From the NCBI RefSeq assembly GCF_013303125.1, contig NZ_JABTTE010000008.1, positions 55,561-119,560 on the forward strand: a stretch of 64,000 nucleotides of DNA, given 5' to 3'. Made by a program: the position numbers and the translations under genes. Of the stretch, positions 41,886-50,005 are shown piece by piece; the stretch's first letter is position 1; each line of letters begins with the position of its first letter. A model generated the notes under the pieces. The model had not been told where the DNA came from and did no database searches. It worked only from the letters and a program-made list of their open reading frames with translations. This DNA comes from Calidifontibacillus erzurumensis (GTDB lineage Bacteria; Bacillota; Bacilli; Bacillales; Bacillaceae_J).

Positions 41886-42911
41886 TTATCTACGTTTATT
41901 TCTCAATTTCAATAATGGTGAATAATTATCGTGACTTTCTCGCATTTCTTTTAAATCCATTTGTATATACCGCCTCATAGTGCGTATATCCGCCCATCCT
42001 CCGATTTTTTGAAGCGTGAACGGATCGCAGCCGTTAAGTATCATATTTTTTGCCCATGTATGCCTATATACATGGGCAGTTACCTTCTTACCGGTAATCC
42101 CTGCTTTTTCTGCGTAATATTTCAATCGTTTATTAAAATGATTTGCGCCTAAAGGTTCCCCGTAAGACGATAAGAATATTCGATCGGTTTTAAAGTGTGT
42201 CTGGTTCTCGTTGATTAATTGCAATAACAATTTAACTACATAAGCAGAAATAGGCACTAATCTAGGCTTACGATTCTTATTTACTTCCCCAGATAATGTA
42301 ATAAATCTCGTTTGAAAGTCTATATCTCCGACACGTAAATTTAGTAGTTCATTAATTCGAAGGCCGGAATCTAACATTAAATTTATAGCGACAAAATCAC
42401 GATACCCTACATAATCCTTTTGATCGGGTTGTCTTAATATCTCTTTGATCTCGTCGTCCGTTAAACAATTTGTCAAGTCGATATCCTGGCGTATTAGTTT
42501 AATTTTCGCCATTGGGTTTACTTCAATGAATTCCTCGCGTTCTAGGTAATTAAACATAGACCGCAGGCAGCGAAGATTAATATTAATCGTTGTATCAGAT
42601 AGACCTATCGGTTGTTGTTCGTATTTGATGTATTTATGACCGTCGTATTTACGCTTATCGTATTTCATGTAATGGATATAATTTCGAAATACATCTGCTG
42701 TTAGTTGGTCAACAGTTTCAATATCTTCGTAATTTTCCTCTAGCCATTTCGTAAAATAACCAAACATTTTAACGTAGTCTTTTAACGTTCTTTCACGTAC
42801 TCCCTCTGCTTTTTTACCGGCAATAACTAAATCAAGTGCCTGTTTAAGTGTTAACTTCGGGTAAATACTTTTTGGATGACTTATTCGTTTTACTCGCTTT
42901 TTTAAGGCCAA
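41886..42911 (-). CDS. int: Tyrosine recombinase (integrase) of the element
   Basis: 341 residues. N-terminal arm and SAM-like core-binding domain (residues 20-150), then the catalytic domain with Arg in LDSGLRINELLNLR, HVYRHTWAKNMI for H-x-x-R, GGWADI for the second His/Trp position and RRYIQMD for the nucleophilic Tyr. All catalytic positions look intact. Starts with TTG 42911 after AGGAGG. It lies 226 bp from the right 89-bp repeat and is the enzyme expected to insert the element in yutM. Confidence 0.93.
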   Translation of the reverse strand: MALKKRVKRISHPKSIYPKLTLKQALDLVIAGKKAEGVRERTLKDYVKMFGYFTKWLEENYEDIETVDQLTADVFRNYIHYMKYDKRKYDGHKYIKYEQQPIGLSDTTININLRCLRSMFNYLEREEFIEVNPMAKIKLIRQDIDLTNCLTDDEIKEILRQPDQKDYVGYRDFVAINLMLDSGLRINELLNLRVGDIDFQTRFITLSGEVNKNRKPRLVPISAYVVKLLLQLINENQTHFKTDRIFLSSYGEPLGANHFNKRLKYYAEKAGITGKKVTAHVYRHTWAKNMILNGCDPFTLQKIGGWADIRTMRRYIQMDLKEMRESHDNYSPLLKLRNKRR

Positions 42912-43118
42912 AACAAAAACGACCTCCTTAACGATAAAATTTTACTTTTACCGCTAAAAAGGTCGTAATTAACAATCCATATAAGCGAAAATTAAGGTTG
43001 TTATTATACACGTCAGTACTTGTGGCCGCCCCTATTTTTACACGTTATCCGCAACCCTCGCATCCAGTTAACGATTAGATAACAGAAAATAATATCACGG
43101 TCAAAATATCGCTAAAAA

Positions 43119-43127
43119 CGTTGATAT
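43119..43127. repeat. CGTTGATAT site at the right end
   Basis: Same 9-mer as in the putative origin and, inverted, at 28181-28189; it is 9 bp from the right 89-bp core. Candidate integrase arm site. Confidence 0.4.
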
Positions 43128-43132
43128 ATCGG

Positions 43133-43489
43133 TCAGCATTCCTCAGGAGTTCCCGCATTTTTAGCTGTTCGGAAAGAAGATCCGCAGCCACAAGTGGCAA
43201 TCGCATTCGGGTTATCAATGGTGAAACCGCCGCCCATCATGTTTTGTATATAATCAATTTTTACCCCATCTAATAGAGGTGCGTCATCTTTATTGACTAA
43301 AATTTTTATTTGATGCTCTTCAATAAGCAAATCATTATCAGATTTTTCTTCTTCAAAACCCATTCTATAAGATAAACCGCTGCAACCTCCGCCAGTAACC
43401 CCAATACGTAAATAACTGTTTTCTTTCCCTTCTTCTTTCATCATATGAAAAATTTGCTGAGCACAAGCTTCCGTAATCGTCAAATTCAT
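43133..43489 (-). CDS. yutM: A-type Fe-S carrier protein (HesB/IscA family), YutM-like
   Basis: 118 residues with LRIGVTGGGCSGLSYRMGF and the C-terminal CGCGSSF, the three cysteines that bind or transfer an Fe-S cluster. RBS AAGGAGGCAA. The gene is intact, although its last 29 codons come from the integrated element. It has lost its own terminator. Related NifU-like and LipA genes lie in the same region. Confidence 0.95.
   Translation of the reverse strand: MNLTITEACAQQIFHMMKEEGKENSYLRIGVTGGGCSGLSYRMGFEEEKSDNDLLIEEHQIKILVNKDDAPLLDGVKIDYIQNMMGGGFTIDNPNAIATCGCGSSFRTAKNAGTPEEC
43137..43225. repeat. attR: right 89-bp direct repeat, completing yutM
   Basis: Identical to 28056-28144. Supplies the last 29 codons of the intact yutM gene, including both C-terminal Fe-S cysteines, so integration is silent for the protein. 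The crossover must lie within the 89 bp. Confidence 0.93.
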
Positions 43490-43876
43490 CGTATTGCCTC
43501 CTTAATCGTATTGGCTTGCTTTAAGTATACTAATTTTTAACAATGACTACAAAATAAGTTGCTTAATCATCATCTCAATTTATATGATTATATGATGTAT
43601 GAGAAAATAACGTACATGTTTAAAAAGCAGGACGATTGCCGATAATATATTTATCCCCCGTTTCTCTTTAACTGGAAAACACTGCAAAGGCATTCATTCG
43701 GTCTTTTGCAGTGTTTTTCATTTCTCCTCATTTTTTAAAGAATTAAAAATGAAAATAAATTTAAGAAAGTTACCATGTTTTTCATTTATACCCTCTTTTT
43801 TATTTGCTGAACGTCCATTAAAATATTACTAAGACATAAGTCTCAATTTCACTTTAATCAATAGGGGAGAAACAAC
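43490..43876 (+). other. Intergenic region with a terminator-like hairpin
   Basis: Divergent spacer between yutM and the DUF2225 gene. AAAACACTGCAAA (43676-43688) pairs with TTTGCAGTGTTTT (43705-43717), a 13-bp stem followed by TC; both strands have T-runs. No gene seen. Confidence 0.55.
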
Positions 43877-44572
43877 ATGACGGAGGTCAAAATACCACCT
43901 TTATATGATAAAAAGGAAACATGCCCGCTTTGCCAAACTGCTTTTACTACTAAAAAAATCCGCACCCGTTTTATAAAGCTTGAACATACAGATACTGACT
44001 TTTGTCCTACATATAAAGATGAAACAATCAGCCCGCTCCTTTACTTTGTAAAAGTTTGTCCATCATGCGGATACTCTTATACAGATCATTTTTCTCCCTA
44101 TTTTGCTGAAGGTACAAAAGAAACTCTCCTACAATCTGTATCTGCAAAATGGGTTCCACAAAATTTCGGAGAAGAAAGAACGATTCCCAAAGCGATTCAA
44201 ACCTATAAACTAGCACTATACTGTGCTAGCTTAAAGAAAGAGAGAGCTATTGTCATCGCAAATTTACTGCTTAGACTTACATGGCTTTACCGAAAAATAA
44301 ACAATGGTGAAGAAGAAAAACGTTTTATGATGTTGGCATTGGATTATTTAAATGCCGCATATGCGGATGCTAATTATGGCAATTCTAATTTGACTGAAAT
44401 CCACGTTTTATATTTAATTGGTGAATATCATAAACGATTGGGGCATTACGAAGAGGCAATCTCTACTTTCGCAAAAGTCGTTGACATGAAAAATAGGGTG
44501 CTTGATACAAAAATTATTAATTTTGCCCGTGAGCAATGGTACGCAACAAGGAATGCTATGAAGCAAGCATAA
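43877..44572 (+). CDS. DUF2225 zinc-binding protein
   Basis: 231 residues. N-terminal double zinc motif CPLCQTAF and CPSCGYSYTDHF, then helical TPR-like repeats (LYLIGEYHKRLGHYEEAISTFAKVVDM). A conserved Bacillaceae protein of unknown function. RBS AGGGGAG. Terminator follows at once. Confidence 0.85.
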   Translation: MTEVKIPPLYDKKETCPLCQTAFTTKKIRTRFIKLEHTDTDFCPTYKDETISPLLYFVKVCPSCGYSYTDHFSPYFAEGTKETLLQSVSAKWVPQNFGEERTIPKAIQTYKLALYCASLKKERAIVIANLLLRLTWLYRKINNGEEEKRFMMLALDYLNAAYADANYGNSNLTEIHVLYLIGEYHKRLGHYEEAISTFAKVVDMKNRVLDTKIINFAREQWYATRNAMKQA

Positions 44573-44576
44573 AACA

Positions 44577-44602
44577 GCCGGCAATAATTGCCGGCAATTT
44601 TT
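44577..44602 (+). terminator. Terminator of the DUF2225 gene / yuzB
   Basis: GCCGGCAAT (44577-44585) with ATTGCCGGC (44587-44595), then AATTTTT; convergent with yuzB. Confidence 0.8.
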
Positions 44603-44840
44603 AAAACATTGGGTTTTCATCCAAGTATTTATAAATATTTTCTACTAATTCATCAGGTGTTTTTCCTGAAACAAATTCACCATTAACTAAAGCAAATAAT
44701 GTATGGGCACATTTTCCACAATAGCTTAAACAGCCATATTCAATAATATCTAGATTCGGATCTTTTTCCAGTTTTTCTCTTGCTTTTTGAGCACCATTTG
44801 CTAAATTGCTAATACAAAATTCAATAAGTGGGTTAATCAT
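44601..44840 (-). CDS. yuzB: YuzB-like DUF1450 protein
   Basis: 79 residues; [26 protein letters not shown] carries three conserved cysteines of DUF1450. Gene position next to yuzD and yutI matches B. subtilis. A possible thiol or metal-binding role is inference. Confidence 0.88.
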   Translation of the reverse strand: MINPLIEFCISNLANGAQKAREKLEKDPNLDIIEYGCLSYCGKCAHTLFALVNGEFVSGKTPDELVENIYKYLDENPMF

Positions 44841-44867
44841 ATATGTTACATCATTCCTTTTCTACAT

Positions 44868-45185
44868 TTAACTTGGTGTATATCCGAGCTCTTCCATGCT
44901 CTTAAAAATTGTTTTTAGCTGTGGATTTCCTTCCCCGACAAGATCACCGTTTATGACGACAGCCGGATAGAAAATCTTTCCTTCCCGAATGGATTCAATG
45001 TAAGAATCTGTATGAGAACATTTTTCGATATCGATATATTCAATAGTAAATGGCTGATTCGGATATTTTCTTTCCAAAGCTGCTTTTAGCCATTCATAAG
45101 TTTCCTTCGATGACGGAGAATGTACACAGCTAGGGCACGGATAATCGCTTCCATAAACAACGATGTTGGCTTTTTTTTGATCCAT
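44868..45185 (-). CDS. yuzD: YuzD-like thioredoxin-fold protein (DUF1462)
   Basis: 105 residues from ATG 45185 after AGGAGAG. YGSDYPCPSCVHSPSS gives a CPSC redox-type motif at the expected thioredoxin-fold place, and YPAVVINGDLVGEGNPQLK the cis-Pro strand. Conserved in bacilli, unknown partner; its genes neighbour the NifU-like yutI. Confidence 0.85.
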   Translation of the reverse strand: MDQKKANIVVYGSDYPCPSCVHSPSSKETYEWLKAALERKYPNQPFTIEYIDIEKCSHTDSYIESIREGKIFYPAVVINGDLVGEGNPQLKTIFKSMEELGYTPS

Positions 45186-45377
45186 TTTTTTTTCTCTCCT
45201 TACTGATTTTCGCCTTATAAGCAAATTAAATTAGGAGGCTTGTTACAATTGTACACCATGAACGTCATTTTAAAAAAATTTTTCGCTCACTGGAAAATTA
45301 TTTGAAATCCAAGTTGTTTGAATAGATTTTTATGAAGCTACCAATTATAATAGGGAGGTAAGAAAGGAGCGATATTA

Positions 45378-45614
45378 ATGAGCAATAAAGATATATTTCA
45401 ACAAGTTGAGGAAGTAATTAATAAGCTTCGTCCATTCTTGCAACGTGACGGCGGCGATTGTGAACTTGTAGATGTTGAAGACGGCGTAGTCAAGTTGCGT
45501 TTAATGGGAGCATGCGGCAGCTGCCCTAGTTCGACTATTACGTTAAAAGCAGGAATCGAACGTGCTCTTATCGAAGAAGTACCAGGTATCGTAGAAGTAG
45601 AACAAGTATTTTAA
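45378..45614 (+). CDS. yutI: NifU C-terminal domain protein, YutI-like
   Basis: 78 residues, starting [20 protein letters not shown] with [12 protein letters not shown] and the cluster-binding CGSCPSS motif. Scaffold or carrier for Fe-S clusters, acting with YutM-like and Suf proteins. RBS AAAGGAGCG. Divergent from yuzD. Confidence 0.93.
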   Translation: MSNKDIFQQVEEVINKLRPFLQRDGGDCELVDVEDGVVKLRLMGACGSCPSSTITLKAGIERALIEEVPGIVEVEQVF

Positions 45615-45623
45615 TGAAAAGCA

Positions 45624-45690
45624 AAAGAGCCCTTTTGCATCGCTTCATTTACGCAAAAAATCTTATGACAAAAGGAGCTCTTTATCGGAT
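45624..45690 (+). terminator. Terminator-like hairpin after yutI
   Basis: AAAGAGC-CCTTTTG (45624-45637) pairs with CAAAAGG-A-GCTCTTT (45669-45683), 14 bp with one bulge and a 31-nt loop; weak T-run. Confidence 0.6.
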
Positions 45691-45820
45691 ATGTGAAATA
45701 GATGCAGAAATTACGTTCGATCATGTTAATGTAAATTTGACATTCACTTGATTTTTTTCGTGAACTTTAAAAGTTCCAATTAAAATTCGGAATTGTGGCA
45801 ATTTGCTACAAAATCCCAAA

Positions 45821-45868
45821 AAAGGGCGAATTGGAAAACTGATCGTTTTCTAATTTCGCTCTTTTTTT
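45821..45868 (+). terminator. Second terminator between yutI and the 90-residue gene
   Basis: AAAGGGCGAATTGGAAAAC (45821-45839) with GTTTTCTAATTTCGCTCTTT (45845-45864), imperfect stem then TTTT. Confidence 0.65.
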
Positions 45869-45909
45869 ATAACTTTTAGATTTTTCGAATTCGGTTTACA
45901 GCAATGAAT

Positions 45910-46182
45910 TCAATCCATTTCCTCCATTTTAGAATAATGATATGTAAGCAAAAATTTTGTTAATTTTTCTTTACTCATTAAGCCAACCGTTAATAACTCA
46001 ACACGGCTGTACATTTGATATGCACCGCATTTTTTGAAAATACTATACTCCATCAACCCATCGGAACTTTTGAAAACATTGACTAACAAGCTTCCTAATT
46101 CAAAATATTGACAAGGAATCTCTGGATTGTTGATCATTGGGGCAACCATCTCTTTAATGCTTTTCTCCTTCACATGGTTCAC
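45910..46182 (-). CDS. Small protein of unknown function
   Basis: 90 residues from GTG 46182 after TAGGAGGAAT; the longer frame to 46233 lacks a ribosome site. MNHVKEKSIKEMVAPMINNP, then YFELGSLLVNVFKSSDG and MYSRVELLTVGLMSKEKLTKFLLTYHYSK. No family recognised. It lies 70 bp after the nitrite transporter gene on the same strand and may belong to that operon. Confidence 0.65.
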   Translation of the reverse strand: MNHVKEKSIKEMVAPMINNPEIPCQYFELGSLLVNVFKSSDGLMEYSIFKKCGAYQMYSRVELLTVGLMSKEKLTKFLLTYHYSKMEEMD

Positions 46183-46252
46183 TATAATTCCTCCTAAAAT
46201 GATTTTTAAACAAAAAAATGCCCAGCCGAGCATTTTCTACTTAATTTAAATC

Positions 46253-47095
46253 TTAGAAGGACACTTTCTTTAATCTTTCATGCACCTCTTGTGGTTGTTC
46301 TTTTTTCTTAGCTGAAATTTTATGAATGAAGTATAGAGCTAAACCTGTAAATAAAAATCCGCTGACTAAATTTCCGATAGTTACGGGGATCTGATTCCAT
46401 AACCACCAATCGATGATCGTTACATCTGCACCTAATAAGATTCCTGTTGGAATTACAAACATATTAACAACAGCGTGTTCAAAACCTTGTCCGAAGAAAG
46501 TCGTTATAGGCAACCACATCGCAATGATTTTTCCAGCAGTGCTTTTAGATACCATTGCAAGTACGGCCCCCAATGTTACCATCCAGTTACAAAGCATCGC
46601 TTTAATAAATACTATTAATAAACCATCAGCCCCCATGGTAGCATACCCATTCGTTTTAACGTCTGCAACAGCTATAATTTTTTGTGTTAAAGGATTTTCA
46701 AATGTTTGACCAAAATTTGTTATTGATACGTATATCATCAAACCGTAGATGATGCCACCAATGATATGGCCAATAATAACCCAAAAAAAGTTGCGTAACA
46801 TTTCTGAAACGGTTGCTTTTTTCTCCATAACCGCAAGTGGGATTAATGCAAAACTGCCTGTGACCAATTCTAATCCAAGAAGAATAATCATTACAAAACC
46901 AACAGGGAATATGATAGCCCCAAGCATTCCAATTTTCGTTTGCAACTCGAATGTAAAAGCTAATGTTGTCGCAAAACCTAATAAAGCAGCTCCTAAAAAT
47001 CCTCTTACCAATAATTGATGAACAGGTAATTTTGCTTTTTTCGCACCTGCTTCAACCATACTTTCAACAACGTCGGACGGATTTACATAATCCAT
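46253..47095 (-). CDS. Formate/nitrite transporter family channel
   Basis: 280 residues, six hydrophobic helices. LLGLELVTGSFALIPLAVME, GADGLLIVFIKAMLCNWMVTLGAVLAM and WLPITTFFGQGFEHAVVNMF are the FNT landmarks, the last with the selectivity His. Located 60 bp downstream of the nitrite reductase gene, so it most likely imports nitrite (NirC-like). Confidence 0.9.
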   Translation of the reverse strand: MDYVNPSDVVESMVEAGAKKAKLPVHQLLVRGFLGAALLGFATTLAFTFELQTKIGMLGAIIFPVGFVMIILLGLELVTGSFALIPLAVMEKKATVSEMLRNFFWVIIGHIIGGIIYGLMIYVSITNFGQTFENPLTQKIIAVADVKTNGYATMGADGLLIVFIKAMLCNWMVTLGAVLAMVSKSTAGKIIAMWLPITTFFGQGFEHAVVNMFVIPTGILLGADVTIIDWWLWNQIPVTIGNLVSGFLFTGLALYFIHKISAKKKEQPQEVHERLKKVSF

Positions 47096-47155
47096 ACGAT
47101 CACTCCCTGTTTACTATGATTTTAAAATATAATAATCTCCCTACCATCGTCTGAC

Positions 47156-48757
47156 CTATCGTTCGTGAATCATAGGTGCAAATTCATTTAAAGAACCTTT
47201 AATTTCTCCTACACGAATACACCATTCACGAAATGTCTCATACTTATATTTTTGTGAAACAAAGCGTTTAATAACTTCCGCAAGTAGTGGACCCGCTTCC
47301 TCGAATGGAACACGCGACTTCCATAATTCATTAAAACCACCATATAAGCCGAATTCAGCTCCTAAGTAAATATCTGCCGCCTCAACAAATTTGCCGTCAA
47401 CTTTAATTTTTTTACCGATAATGCCAATTTGGCCAGTATGAGGATTTCCGCAAGAATTTGGACAACCGGAAGCATGAATCGTTAAACCGCCTGTTGCTTT
47501 CATTACCTCAGCCCCAACATGTTCATCTAAATAAGCAGCCAACTCCTTTGAACGATCTTTCGTTTCTATTAATGCATTCGGGCAAAAAGTTTTTCCTGTA
47601 CAAGCAATCAATCCTCTAGTAAATGGACTAGGATTGATGGATAGTTCTGATAACAATGGTTCGCTCTTAAATTCTAGCAATCTCTCTTTAGGGATATTTG
47701 GGATAATCACATTTTGATCCGTTGTTAAACGTATCTCACCTGTTCCATACTCTTTTGCGATTCTTATTAGTTCACGTACTTGTGATAAATATAGACGACC
47801 TGTTAATACATTTAATCCGGCATACACATATTTTGGATTATGTTGTGGATGGATCCCAATATGGTCGTTATGACGATGTGGATGAGTACGTGCCAGGCCA
47901 CCTCTTTTCAATTTGAATGAAAGAACACTTTGTAGTTTTTCACGGAATTTATCTAATCCCCATTCATCAATTATAAATTTTAAGCGGGCTCTATTTCTCT
48001 TTTCACGATTTCCATATTCGGTATATAGATCTAAAATACGTAAACAAACTTCTTTCACTTCTTCTTTTCTAACGAAGGCATCTAAAAATAACGAACGCTG
48101 TGTACCCCATGGACCTAATCCGCCACCGACCCAAACATGGAAACCAATTTCACCCTTTCTTTCAGCAGGTGTAAAAGCAATATCATTAATTTCTGCATGT
48201 GTACAATCATCATGGCAGCCGATAATTGTAATGTTTAACTTCCGCGGGAGATTTGTATACTTCCAATTTCCAACAAACGCATCATTAACTTCTTTAACCA
48301 ATTCACGTGTATCCATTACCTCATCAGCACTTAAACCAGCAACTGGGCAAGTCGTTACGCCGCGGATATTATCATGGCCTGTTTGCAGCGTTGTTAACCC
48401 CACTCGATTTAACTGTTCAATGATGGGTGGAACATCTTCTATCTTAATCCAACGCAATTGCACTTGTTGCCGGGTAGTAATGTCTATAATATCTCGCCCA
48501 TATTTTTCTGTTATATTCGCAAGTGCTTCTAACTGTGAAGTGGTAAACTTGCCGCTTTCTAATATACCTCCCGGAACACGGACACGAATCATAAAATAAC
48601 CTGGAGTAGGTTTTCTATAAAATACACCATAGAATCTCAATAAATGAAGATCTTCATCAGGAATTTCCCCCAAACCTTCACGTCCGTAATGTTTTATTTT
48701 CTTCCATATTTCCTCAAAGCTTGCATTTGATTTGATTTCCTCAATTTTTGTTGCCAT
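47156..48757 (-). CDS. nirA: Ferredoxin-type nitrite/sulfite reductase
   Basis: 533 residues. Two ferrodoxin-like half domains (VRVPGGILESGKFTTSQLEAL and ISQVRELIRIAKEYG) and the siroheme/4Fe-4S ligands ACTGKTFC and SGCPNSCGNP. RBS AGGGGGATT. Reduces nitrite to ammonia with six electrons, probably from ferredoxin. Sulfite as substrate cannot be excluded, but the FNT channel downstream favours nitrite. Confidence 0.88.
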   Translation of the reverse strand: MATKIEEIKSNASFEEIWKKIKHYGREGLGEIPDEDLHLLRFYGVFYRKPTPGYFMIRVRVPGGILESGKFTTSQLEALANITEKYGRDIIDITTRQQVQLRWIKIEDVPPIIEQLNRVGLTTLQTGHDNIRGVTTCPVAGLSADEVMDTRELVKEVNDAFVGNWKYTNLPRKLNITIIGCHDDCTHAEINDIAFTPAERKGEIGFHVWVGGGLGPWGTQRSLFLDAFVRKEEVKEVCLRILDLYTEYGNREKRNRARLKFIIDEWGLDKFREKLQSVLSFKLKRGGLARTHPHRHNDHIGIHPQHNPKYVYAGLNVLTGRLYLSQVRELIRIAKEYGTGEIRLTTDQNVIIPNIPKERLLEFKSEPLLSELSINPSPFTRGLIACTGKTFCPNALIETKDRSKELAAYLDEHVGAEVMKATGGLTIHASGCPNSCGNPHTGQIGIIGKKIKVDGKFVEAADIYLGAEFGLYGGFNELWKSRVPFEEAGPLLAEVIKRFVSQKYKYETFREWCIRVGEIKGSLNEFAPMIHER

Positions 48758-48966
48758 GATCCAATCCCCCTAAAAAAAATAAATATTCTGTCAATTGATT
48801 TAACACTATCCTAACAGTGTTTTCAAAAAATGTTAAATACCTTGTAAGAAAATATGACATAGTTTTTTAGACAAAAAAAAGAGCTGCATAGATTTCACTT
48901 CTTTCGGTGCCGAGGATAACAAAATTAAGGAAGTGATATTTGCATGCTGCCAAAACATAAAAAAAA

Positions 48967-49004
48967 ATTGCCATATATTTAGCAATAGCTAAATATAGGC
49001 AATC
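48967..49004. terminator. Perfect-stem hairpin
   Basis: ATTGCC-A-TATATTTAGC pairs with GCTAAATATA-GGCAAT (loop AATA). It lies between divergent/convergent transcripts, 90 bp downstream of thrB; A-run before and T-rich after allow either direction. Confidence 0.6.
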
Positions 49005-49041
49005 TTATTACTTTTGGTCATTGTAAGAAATCCTTTAGATA

Positions 49042-49085
49042 GGGGACGTGTTATTCTTTCCAGCCTTACAGGTCCCTTCTGGCTG
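49042..49085. other. Pseudoknot-like interleaved repeats after thrB
   Basis: GGGAC (49043-49047) pairs with GTCCC (49072-49076), and CAGCC (49061-49065) with GGCTG (49081-49085); the pairs interleave, the order of an H-type pseudoknot. On the plus strand CTTTTTT follows. No riboswitch family recognised. Confidence 0.35.
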
Positions 49086-49090
49086 CTTTT

Positions 49091-50005
49091 TTACATATCA
49101 ACCATACATTTCGATTCGATAGCTAGGCCTTCATGATCAACTTTTAATATTTCGATCCTCGCTTCCGTAAACCTTTCTTGAAGCTTTTTCTGAATGGTTG
49201 TACCTTTTCCTTTCGGGGCAAAACAAATAATTGTAGGTCCTGCACCGCTCAATGCCACACCATAGGCTCCAAGTTCATCTGCCAATGCATACACCATTTC
49301 CAATTCCGGCACGAGTTTTCCACGGTATGGCTGGTGGAATAAATCTTTCGCCATCATTTTCCCCGCTAATTCCCAATTGTCTGTTAATAAGGCGGCAACA
49401 AGGACATTGCTAATGCCGCTAGCAAGAACCGCTTGTTTATACTCCATTTGTTCCGGTAACACGCTGCGGGCGACTTTCGTTTCAAGTTCATAATTTGGAA
49501 TATAAACAATGATGTCAATGTCAGGATAACCACCGTGCACCATATCTGTACCATCTTCACGATGGCTTCCAATGATCAAGCCGCCATATAAAGAAGCAGC
49601 AACATTATCTAAATGACCTTCAATATTGCTTGCCCGCCTCAATTTTTCTTCTGATGATAAATGAAGCTCAAGCAATTGATTAGCAAGTTCAATGCCGGCA
49701 ACAATTGCTGCAGCACTGCTGCCAAGACCTCTTGATAAAGGAATGTCGCTTGATACTTCCACCCTATGCGGAAGCAAGTCCATACCATAATCCTTCGCAA
49801 CGGATGATGCTACTTTGTAAATTAAATTGTCTTTTCCTTTCGGAAGGCCGGCAAGTTCGCTCACCTTTGGTACGAACAACCATTCATTACTTGGAGTAAC
49901 GTCCAAAATTAAATAGCGATTAATAGCCATGCCTACCGAGTCGAATCCGGGCCCTAAATTGGCCGTTGAGCCCGGTACAGTTATTCGAAAAGATTTTTTT
50001 GACAT
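49091..50005 (-). CDS. thrB: Homoserine kinase
   Basis: 304 residues, GHMP kinase. PGSTANLGPGFDSVGMA at the N-terminus, the ATP motif IPLSRGLGSSAAAIVAG and C-terminal GVALSGAGPTIICF. Converts homoserine to phosphohomoserine on the way to threonine. Its ATG overlaps the stop of hom. Confidence 0.95.
   Translation of the reverse strand: MSKKSFRITVPGSTANLGPGFDSVGMAINRYLILDVTPSNEWLFVPKVSELAGLPKGKDNLIYKVASSVAKDYGMDLLPHRVEVSSDIPLSRGLGSSAAAIVAGIELANQLLELHLSSEEKLRRASNIEGHLDNVAASLYGGLIIGSHREDGTDMVHGGYPDIDIIVYIPNYELETKVARSVLPEQMEYKQAVLASGISNVLVAALLTDNWELAGKMMAKDLFHQPYRGKLVPELEMVYALADELGAYGVALSGAGPTIICFAPKGKGTTIQKKLQERFTEARIEILKVDHEGLAIESKCMVDM

Larger units (their letters stand above)
28056..43225. 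mobile_element. Integrated satellite-like element in the 3' end of yutM
   Basis: Bounded by 89-bp exact direct repeats (28056-28144 and 43137-43225); the excised circle would be 15,081 bp. Content: tyrosine recombinase next to the right end, replication-type HTH protein, ParB-like ORF, divergent repressor switch, acidic early genes, HNH protein, a long operon of unknown small genes, tape-measure protein and small-terminase-like protein. Codons and spacers are rich in TTACG/CGATAA-type sequence, unlike the flanking chromosome. I found no capsid, portal, large terminase, lysis, relaxase or type IV secretion gene. Best reading: phage satellite; alternative: pruned prophage. Confidence 0.88.

Noticed and set aside
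28056..43225. Integrative conjugative element or plasmid
   Set aside because: No relaxase, coupling protein, or type IV secretion genes; the tape-measure and TerS-like genes point to phage biology.
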